This document shows, piece by piece, positions 6,733-14,850 of a DNA stretch of 21,323 bases; the stretch's first letter is position 1, and each line of letters begins with the position of its first letter. The notes under the pieces were generated by a model that did no database searches, was not told the DNA's origin, and saw nothing but the letters and a program-made list of their open reading frames with translations. The DNA is taken from NCBI GenBank assembly GCA_902513935.1, contig CABXOR010000031.1, positions 1 to 21,323 of the forward strand, written 5' to 3'. This DNA comes from an uncultured SAR324 cluster bacterium (GTDB lineage Bacteria; SAR324; NAC60-12). The position numbers and the translations under genes are program-made.

Positions 6733-7761
6733 ATGGTAAGAATTGGAATAATTGGAGCTGCAGGTTTATCCGGACGTGAGCTCTTGTATTTGCTGGGAAG
6801 TCATGATAAGGCGTCTGTTGAACTACTGACTTCCAGTAATTATCAAGGGAAGAAAGTCAAAGATGTTTTTCCGGAGTTGACCGGTTACAATCAGGTTTTT
6901 CAGCCGAACGATATTGACGTTACGGGATGCGATCTCGTTTTTCTTGCAATCCCCAACCAGGCCAGCTTGGAACGGGTTCCAAACTTATTGGAGCAGGGTG
7001 TACGGGTTATTGATCTTTCCGGAGCATTTCGTTTGCGGGACAAAGAGGTCTTTTCCAAATTTTACAAGCTATCACATTCTTGCCCGGAGTTGCTGGAAGA
7101 AGCCGTATTCGGACTACCGGAATATTTTAAAAGCGAAATTACCACAGCAAGACTGGTTTCAAATCCAGGATGTTATGCTACAGGTGCCTTGCTGGGGCTT
7201 TTACCGTTGGGAGAGTTACTTGGAAAATTAGATCGGTCGCCGATAATTGATGCAAAATCCGGGGTGAGTGGTGCAGGAGGCAGGGTCGAAGATGACGTGA
7301 CGAACTTTGTAAGTGTCAATGAAAATTTCAAAGCCTACAAAGTTTTTTCACATCAGCACCAGCCTGAAATTCAGCAGTGTTTGCAAGACCTCAGCCCGTA
7401 TAGCTCGGATGTCACGGGAGAAATTATCCTGACACCGCATTTACTTCCACTTAGCCGAGGAATTTTATCCACGATTTACCTCTATTTCCGCGAACCTGTT
7501 ACTTCAAGTGATATTTTGGAACGTTTTTCAACATTTGCTGAGAGTCAGGAATTTGTTCACTTTTTGGAGGAAGGAGATTTGCCGGATTTAAGGATGACTG
7601 TACATTCTAACCGCTGCATGATTGGAGCAGAGACTGATCAGTCCGGACAGAATTGTGTGATTGTCAGCAGCATCGATAATTTGGTCAAGGGTGCTTCAGG
7701 GCAGGCAATTCAAAATATGAATCTGATGTTTGGTTTGGATGAAAAGCAGGGCCTGATTTGA
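6733..7761 (+). CDS. argC: N-acetyl-gamma-glutamyl-phosphate reductase
   Basis: A 342-residue NADPH-dependent reductase for the third step of arginine (ornithine) synthesis, converting N-acetylglutamyl phosphate to N-acetylglutamate semialdehyde in the cytoplasm. The Rossmann motif GIIGAAGLSGRELL is at 5-18, the catalytic Cys147 is in SNPGCYAT, the family signature AKSGVSGAGG follows, and the probable active-site His is in KVFSHQHQPEI. The length is typical of the long ArgC type. Its ATG follows the selenoprotein TAA with no gap; GAGG at 6718-6721 inside the upstream gene is a possible ribosome site, so translation is probably coupled. No other arg gene is next to it; argG lies about 7.6 kb downstream in this window. 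Confidence 0.95.
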   Translation: MVRIGIIGAAGLSGRELLYLLGSHDKASVELLTSSNYQGKKVKDVFPELTGYNQVFQPNDIDVTGCDLVFLAIPNQASLERVPNLLEQGVRVIDLSGAFRLRDKEVFSKFYKLSHSCPELLEEAVFGLPEYFKSEITTARLVSNPGCYATGALLGLLPLGELLGKLDRSPIIDAKSGVSGAGGRVEDDVTNFVSVNENFKAYKVFSHQHQPEIQQCLQDLSPYSSDVTGEIILTPHLLPLSRGILSTIYLYFREPVTSSDILERFSTFAESQEFVHFLEEGDLPDLRMTVHSNRCMIGAETDQSGQNCVIVSSIDNLVKGASGQAIQNMNLMFGLDEKQGLI

Positions 7762-8658
7762 TCATTCTTCGTCGAGTTCATCTTCAGTAATTCGACGATC
7801 CGGCCCCATCAAATTTTCGAAATAACACATTTCCTTTAAACGGGAATAAATGCGCTCACCCACACGTCTGTGAATGGTGTCGGCGATAAATTGTTCTGTT
7901 TCAGTTTTATCTCGGGTGCGGATTTGTTCTTTGAGTGTGTTTTCTTCGCTTTCAGTAAAATTGGTGGTGACCATTATAATTTGATTGCGGTTGTAGCGCT
8001 CAGAAATCAACATGTCGAGTATGCCTAGTTCCCAGTCACTGTTTCGTCCTTTGCCCATATCGTCGATGATGAGGATATCAGTCTGCAAATGAGGATCAAT
8101 AATTTCCATATCTGATTTTCCGTCGGAATAACCCTGTCTTAATTCTGAAAGCAACTCTGCAAAACTTTGAAAAATGCAGGATATACCATGACCAATAGTG
8201 CATTGATAGACAAAACCTATCATTAGGTGTGTTTTTCCGGTACCGGGAGGGCCCATTAGAACCATGCCTTTCAGGTCTTCCGTGTCGTTTTGCAAATTAT
8301 TTTTATTACTCAATCGCTGCGGCAGAAGTCGGAAAATGCTTTCAAGTAAGTCAAATACCATCTCGTTTCCTGAATCTCTATCTTGCGAATTCAGTCGACT
8401 GTTCAGGTAGCGACGGGGGATGCGGGCACTGTTATAGAGCTGAACGCGTTTTTTGATTTGTTCGCAGTCCGGGCATGTTATAGCAACATCACGTTGGAAA
8501 CTGTCCTGCTCTACGAGGAAACCTGTACCTTTGCAGGTTTTGCAGAGACTTGAAACGCAGTCACAAAGTCTGGCGTGAGCATATCGTTCGCGTGGACGAA
8601 CGTTGATAAAAACTCTGGTGTCACTGCAACGCAGGCAGGCAGGCACAGTTTTGGTCAT
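7762..8658 (-). CDS. DnaC/DnaI-like AAA+ ATPase with N-terminal zinc-binding region
   Basis: A 298-residue protein related to DnaC-type replicative helicase loaders and IstB-like ATPases. The N-terminal third carries eight cysteines in paired arrangement (C8/C11, C32/C34, C39/C42, C62/C65), including a DnaJ-like CKTCKGTG segment, so it probably binds two zinc ions. The ATPase part has Walker A GPPGTGKT (136-143), Walker B ILIIDD (195-200), a sensor-1 motif MVTTNF and a late arginine-rich RRVGERIYSRL helix likely to hold the arginine finger. No transposase is adjacent, which argues against an IS21 helper and for a cellular helicase-loader or related replication role. It is the only gene of its transcript visible here and is divergent from hemE. 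Its stop codon touches that of argC on the other strand. Confidence 0.85.
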   Translation of the reverse strand: MTKTVPACLRCSDTRVFINVRPRERYAHARLCDCVSSLCKTCKGTGFLVEQDSFQRDVAITCPDCEQIKKRVQLYNSARIPRRYLNSRLNSQDRDSGNEMVFDLLESIFRLLPQRLSNKNNLQNDTEDLKGMVLMGPPGTGKTHLMIGFVYQCTIGHGISCIFQSFAELLSELRQGYSDGKSDMEIIDPHLQTDILIIDDMGKGRNSDWELGILDMLISERYNRNQIIMVTTNFTESEENTLKEQIRTRDKTETEQFIADTIHRRVGERIYSRLKEMCYFENLMGPDRRITEDELDEE

Positions 8659-8847
8659 TGAAATTAGTGTGTAATGGAAAGAAAAAATTCAAAAATACTA
8701 CTCCATGTTGGAGCAAGCTTCTTGAAGTGTCCAGAGAATTTCTACTTTAAGGTTTGAAATATATGTAATGTTTCACCTCAATAATTTGTTTCGGCAAGCA
8801 TTAAAAGCCGCATACACCCATCAAATCATAAATCAGGAAAAAGAATA

Positions 8848-9882
8848 ATGTCTGTATTAAAAAATGATATATTGGTCCGTGTTCTCAATCACTTGCCTGT
8901 GGATAGGATACCTGTATGGATTATGCGTCAGGCCGGTCGAACAGATCCTGAATACAATCAACTTAGAAAAAATGACGGTCGTGCACTGGAAGAACTTTTT
9001 GCGGATCCTGAAATAGCTATCAAAATTTCATTATTCCCCAAACGTCTTGGAGTGGATGCAATCATTATGTTTCAGGACATTCTCACTCCTCTTACTCCTG
9101 CGGGTGCAGGTTTTAGATTCGCTCCAGGACCGATTCTCGAAAAACCTGTCCGGACATTTTCCCAGGTAAAAGCACTACGCCCAGTTGATCCGGAAATACA
9201 CTTGCAAACTGTTGCTCAAATCCTCAAAGGACTTAATGCTGAACTCAATGGAGAATTGCCGATACTTGGATTTGCAGGCTCACCGATGTCACTAGCCTTT
9301 TTTATGATAGCGGGCAGCAGTCCAAATCGGAAAATTAACGAAGTTTTAGCCTTTATTGTAGAACAACCAAGCTTCATACAAGCTTTGCTGGAACGCTTAA
9401 CAGAAATGACAGTGGACTATCTTAATTACCAAATTGTTTCCGGAGCACACGCTGTTCAATTATTTGAGTCGTTTGCAGATGTGATTCCTTTAGAGCTATA
9501 TAAGAAATATGTTCAACCGACTCATGAAAAAATTTTTAGTGCTTTAATACCAACTACACCCAGTATTTTATTCACCAAAGAGTCACCACACCTGGACTTG
9601 ATGCTTCAAAGTGGTGCTTCAGTCTTGAGTGTCGGAAATTGTATTGATTTGGGACAAGCCAATAAAATGGCGCCTGAAATGATTTTTCAAGGCAACGTTG
9701 ATAATCAAATATTGGCAGACGGAACCAAGGAAGAGATTACTCAGGCAGTCCGGAAATGTTTTGAACAAAGTGGACGAAAAAATCACATCCTTAACCTTAA
9801 TCACGGTTTGCTGGAACGCACTCCATTTGAGAACGTTCAGCATTTTGTGGATGTAGCAAAGGAACTTGGAAGAGTTGAGTGA
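8848..9882 (+). CDS. hemE: Uroporphyrinogen decarboxylase
   Basis: A 344-residue cytoplasmic enzyme that decarboxylates the four acetate chains of uroporphyrinogen III to give coproporphyrinogen III for haem. Visible active-site residues by alignment from memory with human UROD are Arg27 and Arg31 (IMRQAGR), Asp77 (FQDILT), Ser208 (LFESFA) and His319 (NLNHGL). Two differences stand out. The usual RYLPEY after the arginine motif is RTDPEY, and the active-site tyrosine (human Tyr164) is Phe152 in SLAFFMI. The RTDPEY form resembles a known bacterial branch, so I regard the gene as functional. AGGA at 8835-8838, nine bases before the ATG, fits the start. No other hem gene is adjacent. It ends near a strong shared hairpin at 9971-9993. 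Confidence 0.95.
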   Translation: MSVLKNDILVRVLNHLPVDRIPVWIMRQAGRTDPEYNQLRKNDGRALEELFADPEIAIKISLFPKRLGVDAIIMFQDILTPLTPAGAGFRFAPGPILEKPVRTFSQVKALRPVDPEIHLQTVAQILKGLNAELNGELPILGFAGSPMSLAFFMIAGSSPNRKINEVLAFIVEQPSFIQALLERLTEMTVDYLNYQIVSGAHAVQLFESFADVIPLELYKKYVQPTHEKIFSALIPTTPSILFTKESPHLDLMLQSGASVLSVGNCIDLGQANKMAPEMIFQGNVDNQILADGTKEEITQAVRKCFEQSGRKNHILNLNHGLLERTPFENVQHFVDVAKELGRVE

Positions 9883-9970
9883 AGTGGCTATATTTTCTAA
9901 TTCACAAAAAATATTAAAAATAGTATTGCTCCCCTTTTTAGCGGAACAATTTCTCGGCGAATAGAATCTA

Positions 9971-9993
9971 AAGGCGGGAGCGAATCCCGCCTT
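9971..9993. terminator. Hairpin terminator between hemE and the 5'-nucleotidase gene
   Basis: AAGGCGGG (9971-9978) and CCCGCCTT (9986-9993) form a perfect eight-base-pair GC-rich stem with a seven-base loop. It lies 15 bases beyond the minus-strand nucleotidase stop and about 90 bases after hemE. On the minus strand the following bases are moderately T-rich; on the plus strand they are not, so it best fits termination of the nucleotidase transcript and may also serve hemE. Confidence 0.6.
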
Positions 9994-10007
9994 CAAATGA
10001 ATTGCTC

Positions 10008-11513
10008 TTACTGAGCAACAATCCGCCCCTCAACTTTTGGGGAAACAATTCCTTTGGTTTTAATGTAATCCATCACCATGCTTGCTAGGAGAGTAGCTCC
10101 ACTGGCATTAATGAGGACTTCCCCTTTTTTGAAAACCTTGTATCCATCTCCACCACCGGCAGCGTAGTTGTTTGTTGCTACAGTATAGGTACCACTCTTG
10201 TTAAGTGGGTTATTACCGACTTTCACCGAAATAACACGTGAGCCTGCTTTAGCTTTTGAGTTATAGATAAAACTAACTCCTGAAACCTGAGGAAATCTTC
10301 CAGCGTTACTTTCAACTTTACTAACACCGTTTTCTAAAGCTTTCCAGACTTGTGCACCAGTTAATCTGAGTTTGACGACCACGTTACCAAACGGAAGTTC
10401 ACTTAAAATATCTCTGCGTTTGAGTATAGTCCCTGGTTCATATATTTTCTTGGCCCGGATTCCGCCACCATTTGCAATTCCAATGTCTGCATCAACTCCG
10501 TCACGCATGGCATCAGCTATAAGATTCCCAATGGCCGCTTCCTCTGTACGTACAGTCTTTTTTCTGCTGTCGAGTTCTGTGGTTGTCTTGCCGATTTCGA
10601 TGTCAAGTTCCTTTGACAATAAATCTTCATAACTTTTGACCTTTGCGGCTATTACTCTATCCTCCGGGATATCTTTTGTATCTACAAAGCGCATGTCAGC
10701 TTCCCAATCGAATCGTTTTTTCCCTCGTTTCATGAAAGATTTCATGTGGACATCGATAACTCCTACTTTTTCAGCATCTTCTCCAGAGTCCATCCAAACA
10801 GCTTTGCCGTTGTCAAATAAAATATGATAGTGATCATGTCCTGATAGTAATACGTCAACTACGCCACTCTGAAATAGCTCCATGTCTTCAACATAATCAA
10901 GATGCGCTAAAGCTACTATCAGATTTGCACCCTGCCCTTTTAACTCCTTGGAGAGAGCTGCTGCAGTATCCACCACCGAAAGAAACGTATCCGTTTTTGG
11001 ACTGGCCAGAACTTTAGTGTTTGGAGTGATTAATCCTATAATCCCTACACGGAATGGACCTACGTTGACCATAGCAGTTCTTACAGTGCCATCAATAGGA
11101 AGCCCATCTTTATCTCTTGCATTGCTGGCAAGTATAGGAAAATCAGATTCCCAGATGCGTTTCCTAGCTATCTCAGGGCCAAAATCCCATTCGTGATTAC
11201 CTAGTACCATATAGTCAACACCTACAGCATTTAACATATCGACGGTACTCTTGCCTTTGTCCATGCTTGAAAGCAAAGACGGTGAATATGCATCACCAGC
11301 ATGAACCAGAAAGGAATGTTTTTCTCCAACTTTTTCTTGGCGAACCACGCTGGCCAGCTTAGCATAACCACCACGTCCTTTCTCAGGAGGAAATTCGTAT
11401 AGATCGCCTGTTAGAATGAATCGTATTGTTGCAGTTTCGTCTGCCATTGCAGTCAACGGTGCAAAAGCAATCAGACCCATCATGAGTCCGTAAAATAAAG
11501 TTTTTAGTTGCAT
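10008..11513 (-). CDS. Secreted 5'-nucleotidase / UshA-like metallophosphoesterase
   Basis: A 501-residue exported enzyme of the bifunctional metallophosphatase / 5'-nucleotidase family. The start at 11513 is chosen over an in-frame ATG at 11576 because AGAGGT lies six bases before it and the protein then begins with a clean Sec signal peptide: MQLK, a hydrophobic core, and a cut after TAMA at about residue 24. The catalytic metallophosphatase domain shows Asp37 (GDLY), Asp74 (GDAY), Asn106-His107 (GNHE) and GHDHYH. The C-terminal substrate domain shows IGNLIADAMR, NGGGIRA and NNYAAGGGDGY. The usual D-x-H first motif is D-L-Y, a variant I recall from a subgroup of the family. It probably removes phosphate from extracellular or periplasmic nucleotides or related esters. 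It is transcribed alone, divergent from mutL. Confidence 0.88.
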   Translation of the reverse strand: MQLKTLFYGLMMGLIAFAPLTAMADETATIRFILTGDLYEFPPEKGRGGYAKLASVVRQEKVGEKHSFLVHAGDAYSPSLLSSMDKGKSTVDMLNAVGVDYMVLGNHEWDFGPEIARKRIWESDFPILASNARDKDGLPIDGTVRTAMVNVGPFRVGIIGLITPNTKVLASPKTDTFLSVVDTAAALSKELKGQGANLIVALAHLDYVEDMELFQSGVVDVLLSGHDHYHILFDNGKAVWMDSGEDAEKVGVIDVHMKSFMKRGKKRFDWEADMRFVDTKDIPEDRVIAAKVKSYEDLLSKELDIEIGKTTTELDSRKKTVRTEEAAIGNLIADAMRDGVDADIGIANGGGIRAKKIYEPGTILKRRDILSELPFGNVVVKLRLTGAQVWKALENGVSKVESNAGRFPQVSGVSFIYNSKAKAGSRVISVKVGNNPLNKSGTYTVATNNYAAGGGDGYKVFKKGEVLINASGATLLASMVMDYIKTKGIVSPKVEGRIVAQ

Positions 11514-11519
11514 ATTTGT

Positions 11520-11525
11520 ACCTCT
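11520..11525 (-). promoter_or_regulatory. Shine-Dalgarno deciding the nucleotidase start
   Basis: On the minus strand AGAGGT lies six bases before the ATG at 11511-11513. The alternative ATG at 11576 has no such site and would put 21 polar residues in front of the signal peptide. Confidence 0.65.
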
Positions 11526-11775
11526 GTTGTTTTGATTAAAAAAATTACACGCGGCTTGGATCAAATCGCGAATCATGTGTAATGTTTACCCATCAGTAAT
11601 TGACGAGTATGAAACTTGATGAAAAATAAAAAGTTAACTCAAGAAAATCTTTAAGAGTCTATCTTGCGTCGATGTTGTCTTTAAGCTACGATGTCTCAAA
11701 GTAAAAATAATTATCTTCACCAATTGTATTGACCCAAATATTTACTCCAATTTGTGTAAAGTTGCCAACAAAAAA

Positions 11776-13734
11776 ATGAATCAGTCTTCTTCTACTGAAA
11801 ATAATGTAAGAATATTGACGGAATCTCTGATAAATAAAATTGCTGCGGGCGAAGTAGTTGAGCGTCCAGCTTCGGTGGTCAAAGAACTGCTTGAGAATGC
11901 AATTGATGCCGGAGCAACTGAGGTTCAGGTTAGCATTAAAAACGGAGGCAAGGATTTGATTTCCATTCTCGACAACGGTTGTGGAATGAACGAATCTGAT
12001 GCTCAACTTTCAGTAGAAAGACATGCCACAAGTAAAATTATAGATGAGGAAGATTTGTTTCGAATCCGGACTTTAGGGTTTCGGGGGGAGGCATTGGCTT
12101 CAATTGCAGCTATTTCACATTTTGAGATTCTGACATGTAATGATGAAACTCAAGGTGCAACCAGAATATTTATTAAAGGCGGCTACCTGGAACAAGTCGG
12201 AAAAATCGGTTTCCCGAAGGGTACGAAAGTCACTGTCGAACGTCTTTTTTACAATACACCTGCCCGCTTGAAATTTCTCAAAACCACTGCCACAGAACTT
12301 CAGCACATTCAGCAGCATCTGGTACAGAAGTCTCTGGCTTATCCGCATATTCATTTTCGTCTGACACATAATCGGCAACTTCTGCTAAATCTTTCCGGAG
12401 GACAAGCTCTGGAAACTCGTATCCAGCAGCTTTATGGTGAAGAGTTTAAAGAAATTTTGATGCCGGTTAAACATGAGGAAACATATCTACAATTTTCTGG
12501 TTTCATTTCATTTCCTTCAAAACCACGGACTAGCAGGCGCTGGCAGTATATTTTTGTGAATGAGCGGAATGTAAAATCACCGTCAATCAATCACGGGATT
12601 TATGATGGCTATGGAACTTTTTTAGGCAAAGGACAGCATCCGGTATTTTTCCTAAATTTGAGAATAGACCCGACTGAAATTGATGTGAATGTGCATCCTG
12701 CCAAAACGGAAATCCGCTTCCGGAACAGTCAGCTCGTCCATACAATTTTAACAGATCAAATTTCCCGTGCCTTGAAAGATGGAGCCAGTCGCCGGTTTTT
12801 TGGCCGTGAACATTCACATTCGCAAATGTCACACACAGGCGTTACAGGACAAATAGATCTGCCGCTGGATGATTCGTTGCCTTTGGGAAATGAGTCTGCA
12901 GAAATGTTATTTCCTGTAAACAAAACCATTACAAAAGAAGCAAGAGTTCTCCCGCCGAGAGGCTCGTTGAGGCCGGAAAAATCACATAAACTCACAGCAT
13001 TCCCACAAGAAAATCGTATTGCTGAAATCCGACCAATACCAAAAAAAACGCAGGATTCCGCTTCAACAACAACTTTGGAAACTCGGGACTCCGGTCCGGG
13101 GAATCTTCCTCAAAACGAGATACGTAATCTCTGTCTAATTTCACCTCTGCCGTTGGTTCCAAAAAAAATAAGGGTGCTTGGTCAGTTCCGGAAGACATAC
13201 ATTATTGCGGAAAATGATGCGGGGTTGGTGCTAATTGAACAGCGAGCACTCCACGAACTTTTGATTTATGATACTTATTTGGAGTCATTGCAAAAAAAAG
13301 AAGTGAAAATTCAGACTTTTAAAGTTTCACTTTTATTGGAACTGTCTCCTCAGGAATTAGTGTTGCTGGAACAATCTTTAGTACCATTAGCCCTTTCCGG
13401 TTTTGCAGTCAGTCCTTTTGGAGGGAATACTTTTGCAGTAGGTTCGATTCCGGAATGCTTGGGTGAAGATCAAGTAGAAAAAGTTGTCAGGAAAATCCTT
13501 GATCGGCTGTCATTGTTTGGCAAGAGAGGTCAAAACGAAGAAATATTACGGGAAGTCTGTCAAGTGGTTTCAGAGTATGCAACTATGCCATATGAGCAGG
13601 AACTTGGGCAGTCTGAAATGGATTGTTTGCTGGCACAGTGGGAAGAATTGGACAGTCCGATGGAATCCATCAAAGATCTACCACTTCTAGTGGAATTTTC
13701 TCTGCAGGAACTGGAAAAAAGGTTGAGGCGTTGA
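11776..13734 (+). CDS. mutL: DNA mismatch repair protein MutL
   Basis: A 652-residue protein that links MutS mismatch recognition to downstream strand processing. The GHKL ATPase motifs are intact: ELLENAIDAGA, DNGCGM, ATSKI and TLGFRGEALASI, followed by the transducer domain with IFVNERNVKSP and the VHPAKTEIRF motif. A poorly conserved linker (roughly residues 345-455) leads to the C-terminal dimerisation domain starting near RVLGQFRKTYIIAEN. In that domain the endonuclease motif DQHAxxExxxxE is degraded to EQRALHELLIYD, the Cys of the ACK/CH-x-AIKAG motif is missing, and CPHGRP is absent, so a metal-dependent nicking site is unlikely. The ATG at 11776 is preferred to an in-frame TTG at 11752; neither has a clear Shine-Dalgarno. 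The 199 bases between it and the divergent nucleotidase gene hold two TCTTTAAG copies (11648, 11678) of unknown meaning. Confidence 0.93.
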   Translation: MNQSSSTENNVRILTESLINKIAAGEVVERPASVVKELLENAIDAGATEVQVSIKNGGKDLISILDNGCGMNESDAQLSVERHATSKIIDEEDLFRIRTLGFRGEALASIAAISHFEILTCNDETQGATRIFIKGGYLEQVGKIGFPKGTKVTVERLFYNTPARLKFLKTTATELQHIQQHLVQKSLAYPHIHFRLTHNRQLLLNLSGGQALETRIQQLYGEEFKEILMPVKHEETYLQFSGFISFPSKPRTSRRWQYIFVNERNVKSPSINHGIYDGYGTFLGKGQHPVFFLNLRIDPTEIDVNVHPAKTEIRFRNSQLVHTILTDQISRALKDGASRRFFGREHSHSQMSHTGVTGQIDLPLDDSLPLGNESAEMLFPVNKTITKEARVLPPRGSLRPEKSHKLTAFPQENRIAEIRPIPKKTQDSASTTTLETRDSGPGNLPQNEIRNLCLISPLPLVPKKIRVLGQFRKTYIIAENDAGLVLIEQRALHELLIYDTYLESLQKKEVKIQTFKVSLLLELSPQELVLLEQSLVPLALSGFAVSPFGGNTFAVGSIPECLGEDQVEKVVRKILDRLSLFGKRGQNEEILREVCQVVSEYATMPYEQELGQSEMDCLLAQWEELDSPMESIKDLPLLVEFSLQELEKRLRR

Positions 13735-13763
13735 TCGGGGTTATTTGCCTATTTTGAATTGAC

Positions 13764-13794
13764 TTGAAACTGCCGCATGTTCAAATGGTAAAAT
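13764..13794 (+). promoter_or_regulatory. Candidate promoter of trxB
   Basis: TTGAAA (13764-13769) and TAAAAT (13789-13794) lie 19 bases apart and 28 bases before the trxB ATG. The spacing is at the long limit for a sigma70 promoter, so support is modest. Confidence 0.3.
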
Positions 13795-13822
13795 AACATG
13801 ATATTAACAACCAAAAACTAAA

Positions 13823-14764
13823 ATGAAAAAAACCCACCACAAACTAATAATTTTAGGCTCCGGTCCTGCAGGATTGACTGCGGCAATATATGCGGCAAGA
13901 GCCAACTTAAATCCTGTTGTCGTCTCTGGACGAGAGGCAGGAGGACAATTGATGATCACTACAGACGTTGAAAATTATCCTGGTTTTCCAGAAGGAATTC
14001 AAGGCCCGGAAATGATGGATCTCCTGAAAGCCCAAGCCGCTCGTTTTGACACAGAATTTATTTCCGGTGATGTGGTAGAAGTTGATTTGTCACAACGACC
14101 ATTTAAACTTACGTTGGAAAACAAAGCTACGTTGACTTGCGATTCACTGATTATTTCGTCTGGAGCCTCCGCGAGATGGCTTGGAATGGATTCAGAAAAA
14201 GAATACAGCGGTAGGGGTGTTTCTGCCTGTGCAACCTGCGACGGGTTTTTCTTTCGTGACCAGGATGTGGCCGTTGTAGGCGGAGGTGATACTGCGCTGG
14301 AAGAAGCTCTGTATTTGGCAAATATCTGTAAAAGTGTGACAATGATTCATCGGCGCAATGAATTCCGAGGCAGCAAAATTATGCAGAAACGTGCTTTTGA
14401 TCACAAGAAAATCTCAATATTATGGGATACTGTTGTTGAAAAAGTAGTGGGTAACTCCAAGGACGGAATGACGTCCCTGAAAGTGAGGAACGTTAAAACG
14501 GATAAAATTAAAGAACATCCTATCACAGGATTGTTCATTGCGATAGGACACACACCAAATACAAATTTATTCAAAGATCAGTTGATTATGGACAAAAACG
14601 GTTATCTGAAAGTCACGGCTGGCACGACATATACGTCTATCGAAGGAGTTTTTGCTTCAGGAGATGTTCAGGATCATGTTTATCGGCAAGCCGTTACTGC
14701 TGCAGGAACAGGATGTATGTCGGCCATTGATGCAGAACGTTGGCTGGCTGAACAAACTGGCTGA
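13823..14764 (+). CDS. trxB: Thioredoxin reductase
   Basis: A 313-residue low-molecular-weight FAD enzyme that passes electrons from NADPH to thioredoxin in the cytoplasm. The FAD motif GSGPAGLTAAIYAAR is at 12-26, the redox disulfide is Cys136-Ala-Thr-Cys139, the NADPH motif is GGGDTALEEA, HRRNEFRGS supplies NADP-phosphate arginines, and the C-terminal FAD motif is GVFASGDVQD. The length is that of bacterial TrxB. It lies 88 bases after mutL with its own candidate promoter and ends just before a hairpin at 14773-14811. No thioredoxin gene is adjacent. As the thiol reductase of this region it could support the UxxC protein at 6388, but this is inference only. Confidence 0.96.
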   Translation: MKKTHHKLIILGSGPAGLTAAIYAARANLNPVVVSGREAGGQLMITTDVENYPGFPEGIQGPEMMDLLKAQAARFDTEFISGDVVEVDLSQRPFKLTLENKATLTCDSLIISSGASARWLGMDSEKEYSGRGVSACATCDGFFFRDQDVAVVGGGDTALEEALYLANICKSVTMIHRRNEFRGSKIMQKRAFDHKKISILWDTVVEKVVGNSKDGMTSLKVRNVKTDKIKEHPITGLFIAIGHTPNTNLFKDQLIMDKNGYLKVTAGTTYTSIEGVFASGDVQDHVYRQAVTAAGTGCMSAIDAERWLAEQTG

Positions 14765-14772
14765 ACTTAATA

Positions 14773-14820
14773 CCACTGCAGGGAACTAAATAACAAAATT
14801 GCCTGTAGTGGATATTTTAT
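14773..14820 (+). terminator. Hairpin after trxB, probable terminator
   Basis: CCACTGCAGG (14773-14782) pairs with CCTGTAGTGG (14802-14811) over ten base pairs including one G-U. The loop is a 19-base AT-rich segment, and ATATTTTAT follows. It fits a rho-independent terminator, although the loop is large and the T run is short. Confidence 0.5.
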
Positions 14821-14850
14821 AAAAAAAACAAATGAAAATATTAAAACAAA

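Noticed and set aside
7762..8658. IS21 IstB-type transposition helper
   Set aside because: No transposase gene or terminal inverted repeats flank it, and the eight-Cys N-terminal region is not expected of IstB.
8701..8713. Hairpin CTCCA-TGT-TGGAG between the DnaC-like gene and hemE
   Set aside because: It is only five base pairs, lies between divergent genes where no terminator is expected, and resembles no known riboswitch or operator.
11514..11576. N-terminal extension of the 5'-nucleotidase
   Set aside because: It has no ribosome site and would place 21 polar residues before the signal peptide; AGAGGT before 11513 marks the better start.
11752..11754. TTG start for mutL
   Set aside because: An ATG lies eight codons downstream at 11776 just before the conserved MutL N terminus; the extra residues add nothing to the family match.
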